From assembly GCA_009695405.1 (NCBI GenBank), contig SIAZ01000140.1:1-9584 (forward strand): DNA of 9,584 nt, in the 5' to 3' direction. Both the position numbers and the translations under genes were made by a program. The DNA is from Pedosphaera sp. GTDB lineage: Bacteria; Verrucomicrobiota; Verrucomicrobiia; Limisphaerales; UBA9464. The notes under the pieces were generated by a model. The model was not told the DNA's origin, did no database searches, and saw nothing but the letters and a program-made list of their open reading frames with translations. This document shows positions 1-5,656 of the stretch, in pieces (positions within the stretch are counted from its first letter, which is position 1; every line of letters begins with the position of its first letter).

Positions 1-714
1 GGTTTAGTAAGAGGCCCTGCTGGAATGACAGTAAGTGCGGGTGGTGCCTTAACTTGGACACCCTTAGGAGCGCAGGGACCGATGGCGACGAACGTGCTGG
101 TAAGAGTGAGTGACGGCTTCGCCAGTGTGACCAACGGATTCACGGTGACGGTGACTGAAGCGAACGTGGCACTGATCTTTGCGGCAATTGCTTCGAAGAC
201 AGTGAATGAATTGGCGCTTCTCTCAGTGATATTGAGTGCGAAGGATAGCAACCTACCCGCCCAACCGTTGACCTACGGATTAGTAAGAGGCCCCGCCGGA
301 ATGACGGTGAGTGCCGGTGGGGTATTAACCTGGACACCAACGGAATCTCAGGGACCAATGGTCACGAATGTGTTAGTAAAAGTAAGTGTCGGTGTGGCCA
401 GTGTGACCAACGGATTCAATGTTACGGTGGCTGAAGTGAACGTGGCACCGAAACTGGTTGCGGTGTTAGATCGAATAATCAATGAGTTGGTAACCTTCCA
501 AGTGACTTTAACTGGATCGGATTCAGACGTTCCGTTGCAATCATTAACCTACGGGTTGGCTCAAGGGCCGGTTGGAATGACAGTCAGTTCGGGTGGGTTA
601 TTGACTTGGACTCCAACGGATGCTCAAGGACCGAGTACCAATAAAGTGTTGGTCAAACTGAGTGATGGAATCTTGAGTGTGACCAACAGCTTTACGGTGA
701 CGGTAAAACCATAA
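1..714 (+). CDS. C-terminal part of a large surface or secreted protein made of He_PIG/cadherin-like beta-sandwich repeats
   Basis: The reading frame is open from base 1, so the start lies outside the window; 237 residues are visible before a TAA stop. The protein consists of 92-residue units. Each has a VNEL-like segment, then LTYGL, GPxGMTVSxGG, LTWTPT, QGP, a VLVxxSDG strand, SVTNxFxVTV and a linker resembling VxEVNVAP. This pattern is typical of the putative Ig (He_PIG) and cadherin-like domains found in giant adhesins and extracellular enzymes of Verrucomicrobiota and Planctomycetota. Cysteines are absent from the visible part, as is usual for such surface repeats. The chain ends right after the last strand (SFTVTVKP), with no PEP-CTERM, T9SS or other sorting domain, so any signal or catalytic domain must be upstream. 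The role is unknown; adhesion or substrate binding is inference. A hairpin terminator follows, so it probably closes its transcript. Confidence 0.8.
   Translation, partial: GLVRGPAGMTVSAGGALTWTPLGAQGPMATNVLVRVSDGFASVTNGFTVTVTEANVALIFAAIASKTVNELALLSVILSAKDSNLPAQPLTYGLVRGPAGMTVSAGGVLTWTPTESQGPMVTNVLVKVSVGVASVTNGFNVTVAEVNVAPKLVAVLDRIINELVTFQVTLTGSDSDVPLQSLTYGLAQGPVGMTVSSGGLLTWTPTDAQGPSTNKVLVKLSDGILSVTNSFTVTVKP
1..714 (+). repeat. Coding tandem repeat, 276-bp period (2.6 copies visible)
   Basis: Equivalent GL(V/A) codons start at 1, 277 and 553, exactly 276 bp apart. A second landmark, the block encoding SVTN, recurs at 124, 400 and 676 with the same period. A stretch beginning at 121 is identical to the one at 397 for over 20 bases. 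Differences between copies are largely at third codon positions in the GL-to-LTWTP part, while the linker half is more diverged. The third copy is cut short by the stop codon, not by the window edge. More copies presumably lie upstream. Confidence 0.9.
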
Positions 715-720
715 TTGAAC

Positions 721-770
721 GCCTTGCCCCCACTTGATTTGCAACTTTTGGGGGCAGGTAGGCAATTTTC
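721..770 (+). terminator. Probable rho-independent terminator of the repeat-protein gene
   Basis: Seven bases after the TAA stop, TGCCCCCA (725-732) pairs perfectly with TGGGGGCA (749-756), giving an 8-bp stem with a 16-base loop. The stem can extend outward by GCCT (721-724) pairing with AGGC (760-763), with a GGT bulge at 757-759. It is followed by AATTTTCTTG, a modest T-rich tail. The strength of the stem and its position support a terminator; the imperfect tail lowers certainty. Confidence 0.6.
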
Positions 771-892
771 TTGTCGTTTTGAGATTAGTTCAGTCGATTA
801 AAGATTTTATCCAGCATTGATTCCATTACACGGATCTCAAAACGTCACTTTCCTCTAGAGTCCATTCGGGTTTAGCTTAGCGGTTTCTTCGA

Positions 893-3052
893 ATGGCTAG
901 AAAAAAGATAATTCCAGTTCAACCGACTGTAGTTCCATTTTTGAATCGGGAACTTTCTTGGCTCGAGTTTAACCAGAGGGTGTTAGATGAAGCGATGAAC
1001 CTCGCTGTCCCTCTTTTGGAGCGGATCAAATTTCTTTGTATTACCTACTCGAATCTCGATGAGTTTTTTGAGGTTCGTGTGGGCGCTTTGAAACAACAGA
1101 TTGAAACGGATGACCTGACCCGAGGGATCGATGGGATGTCGGCAGGTCAGTGTCTTCGTGCGGTGACTCGCCGAGTTCGATCCATGACAGCGACTGCTGA
1201 ATGTTGTTGGTCTGATCAACTTCGTCCGAGCCTTGCAGTTGCTGGAATTAGTTTCGTCCTACCTACCGAACTCGACGAGTCTGATCGTCGCTGGTTAGGG
1301 CAGTATTATCGCGAAAAAGTTCACCCAGTGCTAACACCGCTGGCCATTGATCCTTCGCATCCGTTTCCTCAATTACTGAATAAATCTCTTAATCTGATTA
1401 CGCGGATCAGGCTAGGGCAGGGGGAAGATACGGCGGAACGATTAGCGATCGTTCAGGTTCCTCGGGTTTTACCTGCGACAATTCTTCTGCCACGCCCAGA
1501 TTCTCGAAAGGTTCATGTTTTTCTCTCTGATCTGATAGGAACCCATCTAGATCAACTCTTCCCTGACACAGTTATGGACGGTTGGTGGGCCTTTCGGATC
1601 ACTCGCAATAGCGAACTCTACATTGAAGAAGAAGAAGCCTCTAACTTGCTCAAGGCAGTCGAGGCCGAACTGCATAACCGTCGTAAGGGTGAGGCTGTTC
1701 GTATGGAGATATCTGAGGGTTGCCCAGAATCTCTTCGTGATGAACTGATCCACACTTTGGGCCTAAATCTTAACGATGTTTACAACGTAGGGGCACTAAT
1801 GGCCCCCGGTCGACTGATGTCAATGCTCGAGGATCAGTCGGCACAGGACCTCTTCGACCCGCCCTTTATCGCGCCTATCGCTGCGGCTGTACGCGGTTGG
1901 ACTGACTTGTTTGAGGCGATTCGTGAAGGGGACATTCTTCTGCATCATCCTTATGAGTCCTTTGATACTGTCGTTCGTTTCCTCCAGCAAGCCGCTTCTG
2001 ATTCTAGGGTTCTCGCCATCAAACAGACGCTCTATCGCACTGGGGGTGATCGACGAATCGTGGGTGCGCTCATGGATGCGGTGAAGAAGGGTAAACAAGT
2101 CACAGCGGTGGTTGAATTAAAAGCCCGTTTCGACGAAGCCAATAATATCGCTTGGGCGCGTCGTCTCGAAGAGGCTGGTGTCCATGTAGTCTACGGTTTG
2201 GTTGGTTATAAAATCCACTGCAAGGTTTCCCTCGTGGTTCGCAATGATCCTGACGGCATTCGCCGTTACGTTCACTTAGGTACTGGCAATTATAACCCTT
2301 CAACCGCCCGTTTTTATACCGATATCGGACTGCTTACCTGCCATCCGGATTTCGGTGAGGATGCTTCAATTCTCTTCAATCTCCTCACCGGAGTTTGTCA
2401 ACCGCGGCCAACTCGACGACTAATCCTCGCACCGTTCGAACTGCATGAACGGGTTCAAAGCTTTATTCGTAGGGAGATCGCTCATGTTCGGGCCGGTCTT
2501 CCTGGGCGAATCATTGCTAAAATGAATGCGTTGGTCGATGAGGAGACCATTCTATCTCTGTATGAGGCATCGAAGGCGGGGGTTGAAATCGACCTTATTA
2601 TCCGCGGTGTTTGTTGTTTGAGACCCGGTGTCCTAGGTCTCAGTGAGCGCATTCGTGTTTGTAGCATTGTGGATCGTTTTCTCGAGCACAGCCGCCTCTG
2701 GTTTTTTGCGAATTCCAATCAGCCTGAGGTCTGGGTCACTAGCGCCGATTGGATGCCTCGCAACTTCTTCAAACGGATTGAAGTCGCCTTTCCAATCATC
2801 GACGGTCGTCTCCGCGATCGGGCGATCAACGAGATTCTTAATTTGACCTTAGCGGATACGGTGAAAGCGTGTTGGTTGAAACCAGATGGTACTTACGTGA
2901 TGACCACGACGCTCCCTCATACAACGCCTGTCCGTTCCCAGACGCAGTTTATGAAAATTACGCGGGGCTCTCGGCATCGAGTCGGAGATGCCGAAATTCA
3001 GCCAGGCAAGGGCCTGAAACTCCGATTAAAACCGGTTGAGGAGCCTAGTTAG
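893..3052 (+). CDS. ppk1: Polyphosphate kinase 1 (Ppk1)
   Basis: Cytoplasmic or membrane-associated enzyme that reversibly transfers the gamma-phosphate of ATP onto a growing polyphosphate chain. At 719 residues it matches the family (E. coli 688). It opens with the N-domain signature ELSWLEFNQRVLDEA (residues 20-34) and SNLDEF, whose Asn54 corresponds to the ATP-contacting Asn of E. coli Ppk. The PLD-like C1 domain has LYRT (Arg382), ELKARFDEANN (Arg412) and KIHCK. Its His442 matches the autophosphorylated His435 of E. coli. The C2 domain has DRFLEHSR with His599, matching the second catalytic histidine, His592. The constant +7 offset at these sites shows no internal indel there. HLGTGNYN (461-468) and the YTD motif are intact. 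ATG 893 is chosen because it sits just ahead of the conserved N-domain; no Shine-Dalgarno or clear Pho box is seen. No ppx exopolyphosphatase gene is adjacent. The downstream gene starts 60 bases later and may be cotranscribed. Confidence 0.97.
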   Translation: MARKKIIPVQPTVVPFLNRELSWLEFNQRVLDEAMNLAVPLLERIKFLCITYSNLDEFFEVRVGALKQQIETDDLTRGIDGMSAGQCLRAVTRRVRSMTATAECCWSDQLRPSLAVAGISFVLPTELDESDRRWLGQYYREKVHPVLTPLAIDPSHPFPQLLNKSLNLITRIRLGQGEDTAERLAIVQVPRVLPATILLPRPDSRKVHVFLSDLIGTHLDQLFPDTVMDGWWAFRITRNSELYIEEEEASNLLKAVEAELHNRRKGEAVRMEISEGCPESLRDELIHTLGLNLNDVYNVGALMAPGRLMSMLEDQSAQDLFDPPFIAPIAAAVRGWTDLFEAIREGDILLHHPYESFDTVVRFLQQAASDSRVLAIKQTLYRTGGDRRIVGALMDAVKKGKQVTAVVELKARFDEANNIAWARRLEEAGVHVVYGLVGYKIHCKVSLVVRNDPDGIRRYVHLGTGNYNPSTARFYTDIGLLTCHPDFGEDASILFNLLTGVCQPRPTRRLILAPFELHERVQSFIRREIAHVRAGLPGRIIAKMNALVDEETILSLYEASKAGVEIDLIIRGVCCLRPGVLGLSERIRVCSIVDRFLEHSRLWFFANSNQPEVWVTSADWMPRNFFKRIEVAFPIIDGRLRDRAINEILNLTLADTVKACWLKPDGTYVMTTTLPHTTPVRSQTQFMKITRGSRHRVGDAEIQPGKGLKLRLKPVEEPS

Positions 3053-3112
3053 CAGAGTCTTTTTTATTCCAGAGTCGCCAACACCGACCTAGCTAGCGTT
3101 TGATTCCTAGAG

Positions 3113-3748
3113 ATGCTTGACACCCAATTTATCCCAGCGACCGACATTCCCGGTAAGGCTTTGCTGGTTGTACTCCATGGCCTTGGTGACTCTACAAAGG
3201 GATGGGACTGGCTACCAGATGCACTCCAACTTCCATGGCTTGATTTCTTGTTGGTGAATGCGCCTGACTCCTACTATGGAGGGTTTTCATGGTATGATTT
3301 GCATGGCGATTCAGGCACGGGTGTTCGGCGGAGCCGAATTCTTCTTAGGCAACTCTTGGATGAACAGATCGCTGCGGGGCGATCCAGTAAGAGGATTGGC
3401 TTGATGGGATTCTCTCAAGGCTGCCTGATGACCTTCGACGCCGGATGGCGGCAATCGGAAGCACTAGGGGCTCTCGTGGGAATCAGTGGTTACATTCATG
3501 AACCGGAGACTCTCCTTGCTGAACTAGGGCCCGATGCACTTTCTGTTCCCTCTCTGTTTACCCATGGCACCCAAGATCCCTTGATTCCGATCGAACCTGT
3601 CCGGAAGCAAGTCGAGCAATTGAAGGAAGCTGGATTAAACATTATTTGGAAGGAATTCAAAAAAGCACACACCGTCGCTGGTGAGCCAGAGATCGCCTTC
3701 ATTCGAGATTTTCTGCAACAGCACCTCGGTAAAACAACGGCGGATTGA
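3113..3748 (+). CDS. Alpha/beta hydrolase, carboxylesterase/phospholipase type (Abhydrolase_2, YpfH-like)
   Basis: A 211-residue serine hydrolase of the family that includes bacterial carboxylesterases, acyl-protein thioesterase-like enzymes and E. coli YpfH. The family fold and catalytic set are complete: strand plus oxyanion loop VVLHGLGDSTKGW (19-31), nucleophile elbow GFSQG with Ser101, acid residue in THGTQDPLIP (Asp155), and histidine in KKAHTVAGE (His186). There is no signal peptide, so it should act in the cytoplasm on small esters or acyl-thioesters; the true substrate cannot be read from the sequence. ATG 3113 gives the usual family length and starts a few residues before the first strand. 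It lies 60 bases after ppk1 on the same strand and converges with the dus gene, whose stop is 87 bases away. I see no clear terminator in either gap, so read-through from ppk1 is plausible. Confidence 0.92.
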   Translation: MLDTQFIPATDIPGKALLVVLHGLGDSTKGWDWLPDALQLPWLDFLLVNAPDSYYGGFSWYDLHGDSGTGVRRSRILLRQLLDEQIAAGRSSKRIGLMGFSQGCLMTFDAGWRQSEALGALVGISGYIHEPETLLAELGPDALSVPSLFTHGTQDPLIPIEPVRKQVEQLKEAGLNIIWKEFKKAHTVAGEPEIAFIRDFLQQHLGKTTAD

Positions 3749-3835
3749 ATTTGATTACCGGTGTCGCCAAACCTTCGGAAATCAGCATGAACTTCTGGTC
3801 GCTTAAAAATCAGAGTCAGGATTTAGCCTCCAGAT

Positions 3836-4951
3836 CTACCAGACTTCAACGGGCCCTTTGGGGACTGGGATAGATTCGCGACGGACACTGGCCGGTTCAT
3901 CAGTAGCTCTCATGAAACTAGCCATCATTGGAGTCAGAGCGTAGCGCGGGAGTAAGTTTCCTAAGTCATCGCAAAACTGGGTGCGCCAAAGCAGATACGA
4001 TTCCACAATCTCCTTATAGTGCGCGTGGGACTCCAGGCGGACTATTTTTTTACTGAAGTCGCTCGAAGGGCCAAAGCGTTTGGCATACCAAGGGCCAATC
4101 TTGCGGAACATCACGCACCCGTGCTTTTCGCCAAAGACATCGATCATTAGATCTAAATGGCGTGACATCACCCGTACTCGGTCGGCTATTGAAGGTTCTG
4201 GGGGGAGAATGCCTGTGGCTAAATAAGCTTGGGTCCGTACAAAAATCCACGGATCGTAAAAGGCGCCGCGTCCTATGCTCACGCCGTGACAACCGGTTTC
4301 ATTAAACATCATTTTTGCTGCTTCCGGTGTGGTGACATCGCCATTACCGATGACCGGAATCGATCGAACTGCGGCAACCACAGAGCGAATACCCGATAGG
4401 TTTACGGTGCCGCTAAAACCCTGCTCACGAGTTCGACCATGAATAAAAATTCCAGCAATCCCAGCGTCTTCAAGCGATCGAACCAAGTCCGGCGCGGTGA
4501 GGTTGTCGTCGTCCCATCCCAAACGCATCTTGGCAGTTACCGGAATGCGAAGAGCCTGAATCATGGTCCGGACTAAATGCTGTGTGGCGGTATGATCGGT
4601 CATCATTGCCGATCCTCCACCGACTCGGCAGATCTTCCGAACCGGACATCCCATATTGATGTCGATAGCACTGACCCCGAGTTCTTGAAGCATTACTGCG
4701 GCATCGCGCATTTCTTCAGGTACAGAACCAAACAATTGAACGGCTAGAGGACGGTCATTCTCGTTGGTTTCAATGAGTTTAAACGCTTTAGGATTCCGTT
4801 CGATCAATGAACGGGCATTGACGAGGTCTGTGGTAGCGAGGTGGAGCCCTCCGATTTCTCGGGCAACCAAACGAAAGGGCAGGTTTGTATATCCAGCCAG
4901 TGGCGACAGAAAAAGGTTGGACGCCAGCTCCAAAGAGCCGAACTGGATCAT
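3836..4951 (-). CDS. dusB: tRNA-dihydrouridine synthase, DusB-like
   Basis: FMN-dependent enzyme that reduces specific uridines of tRNA to dihydrouridine using NADPH. Counting from the ATG at 4951, the TIM-barrel motifs appear in order: PLAGYTNLPFR (17-27, FMN phosphate side), the catalytic loop NMGCPVRK with Cys102 as general acid, TAKMRLGW (Lys141, Arg143), HGRTREQG (His171, Arg173), the IGNGDV FMN-binding strand (Asn203) and SIGRGAFYDPW (225-235). A helical tRNA-binding domain follows. At 371 residues it is slightly long for the family because of a C-terminal tail past the helical domain, ending PKGPVEVW. A TTG two codons upstream (4957) is also in frame; I prefer ATG 4951, and neither has a Shine-Dalgarno. 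The NMGCPxRKI loop fits DusB better than DusA or DusC, but the subgroup is inferred. It is the second gene after the STAS protein (37-base gap), so the two are probably cotranscribed. Confidence 0.94.
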   Translation of the reverse strand: MIQFGSLELASNLFLSPLAGYTNLPFRLVAREIGGLHLATTDLVNARSLIERNPKAFKLIETNENDRPLAVQLFGSVPEEMRDAAVMLQELGVSAIDINMGCPVRKICRVGGGSAMMTDHTATQHLVRTMIQALRIPVTAKMRLGWDDDNLTAPDLVRSLEDAGIAGIFIHGRTREQGFSGTVNLSGIRSVVAAVRSIPVIGNGDVTTPEAAKMMFNETGCHGVSIGRGAFYDPWIFVRTQAYLATGILPPEPSIADRVRVMSRHLDLMIDVFGEKHGCVMFRKIGPWYAKRFGPSSDFSKKIVRLESHAHYKEIVESYLLWRTQFCDDLGNLLPRYALTPMMASFMRATDEPASVRRESIPVPKGPVEVW

Positions 4952-4988
4952 AGGCAAAGAGTACCGTGAGTTCTGTTCTGTGACAATC

Positions 4989-5483
4989 CTAGGTCCCAGC
5001 AGCCTGCGCCTGAGCTAGGTAGTGTTCAACGGCCTGAAACTTGGCCATATTCTCCGGTTTGAGGGCTATCAAGGTGCGGTGTGCGTCCAGAGCGCAGCGG
5101 AGGATTTCCTTTCGAGTCCCAGCTCCTAATATGCAAGGCTCGCTTGTCTGGGGCGGTGAATATTGGCCGTCGGCTTCAAGGCGATCGACCAAATCCAGCA
5201 GACCGTGGTCAGCAAAGGTATCCAGAATCCGCGAGGGAGCTTGGTGTAAGACAAAGCAAAGTTCGGAGTGTTGAATAAGGTGGGCAATGGTGCCAGAAAA
5301 GGCGCTGTCCATGAGGAGAATCGTTGAAAGTTCGAGGACGATCTGGCGGACACCTTCGTTCTGCAATTGTAAGAGGGCTTTCTCAAAAGAGGGGGCAGAT
5401 TCCGCCGCGGCTCGTCCGGTAAGTCGGACATAAGCCGTCGTCTCGTCGATACCGATAAAGATGGAACAACCGGGCAAGGCCAT
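4989..5483 (-). CDS. STAS-domain protein (anti-sigma-factor-antagonist-like) with helical C-terminal extension
   Basis: A 164-residue soluble protein. Residues ~6-100 fit a STAS fold. It starts with strands resembling IFIGIDETTAYVRLTGR, then a helix (SFEKALLQLQNEG), the strand IVLELSTILLMDS and the loop DSAFSG at Asp59-Ser60. In SpoIIAA-type proteins the serine at this position is phosphorylated by a partner kinase. The loop differs from the classic DSSGLG and looks like the DS(T/A)F variant known from STAS proteins of Verrucomicrobiota and Planctomycetota. After ~residue 105 comes an extension: a short linker (QYSPPQTSEP), then helix 121-160 containing AHRTLIALKPEN and ending AQAQAAGT. No anti-sigma kinase, phosphatase or sigma factor gene is in the window, so the partner is unknown. 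ATG 5481-5483 is the natural start. It leads the minus-strand pair with dus, which suggests, without proving, a shared transcript. Family assignment is by fold pattern, not close recognition. Confidence 0.75.
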   Translation of the reverse strand: MALPGCSIFIGIDETTAYVRLTGRAAAESAPSFEKALLQLQNEGVRQIVLELSTILLMDSAFSGTIAHLIQHSELCFVLHQAPSRILDTFADHGLLDLVDRLEADGQYSPPQTSEPCILGAGTRKEILRCALDAHRTLIALKPENMAKFQAVEHYLAQAQAAGT

Positions 5484-5656
5484 GGGAGGGGAAGTATTAT
5501 CCTGTAGCGGCTCGGGTCAAGCCGCGTGGGGTTGGATGTCGGCGGCGATCAGTTTGCGATTGGCCCGTCGACCCGTCTAATTCGTCGAGAAAAAGTTAAA
5601 ATGGGTCGATGTCGTTCTCGCAAGTTGGAGTCGTTCAATCTAATTTAATCTTTGAA
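5484..5656. promoter_or_regulatory. Divergent intergenic region with two inverted repeats
   Basis: This 173-base gap must carry promoters for both the STAS-dus transcript (minus) and the PSCyt/DUF1501 operon (plus). A short hairpin GCGGCT-7-AGCCGC lies at 5507-5525. A longer imperfect palindrome pairs 5566-5576 with 5601-5611: the core TCGACCC/GGGTCGA is perfect and two G-T pairs extend it to 11 bp across a 24-base centre. The element GTCGA also recurs at 5567, 5584 and 5605. On the plus strand TAAAAT (5597-5602) resembles a -10 box, without a convincing -35. That would place transcription start near 5609, which favours ATG 5657 as the real start of the plus gene. Confidence 0.4.
5494..5520 (-). 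promoter_or_regulatory. Possible sigma-70-type promoter for the STAS-dus transcript
   Basis: Read on the minus strand, TTGACC (5520-5515) is followed after 15 bases by TAATAC (5499-5494). The hexamers are good but the spacer is two bases short of ideal. An overlapping GATAAT (5501-5496) is a closer -10 match but sits only 13 bases away. The ATG is at 5483, so the leader would be only a few bases long. The -35 hexamer starts inside the right arm of the 5507-5525 hairpin. Confidence 0.25.

Noticed and set aside
1..714. Tandem repetition considered as a CRISPR or non-coding satellite array
   Set aside because: The 276-bp period is a multiple of three, the frame is continuous, and variation between units is largely at third codon positions, so it is a protein repeat.
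771..810. Promoter for ppk1 (TTGTCG or TTTGAG with AAAGAT/TTTTAT)
   Set aside because: The hexamers are poor matches or the spacing is off; a ppk1 promoter probably lies in 771-892 but I cannot place it. No Pho box was seen.
1547..2303. Minus-strand open frames opposite ppk1
   Set aside because: They lie within the most conserved part of Ppk1 and show no family features.
3046..3072. T-run (TTTTTT) just after the ppk1 stop considered as a terminator
   Set aside because: Only a 4-bp GGTT/AGCC pairing lies upstream and it is too far from the T-run; there is no convincing stem.
3749..3835. Bidirectional terminator sought between the convergent esterase and dus genes
   Set aside because: No stem longer than a few bases with a T-tract on either side was found in these 87 bases.
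4764..5274. Plus-strand open frames opposite the dus and STAS genes
   Set aside because: The minus-strand products have clear family motifs and run through the same bases; the plus translations are low-complexity, Arg/Ser-rich and unrelated to known proteins.
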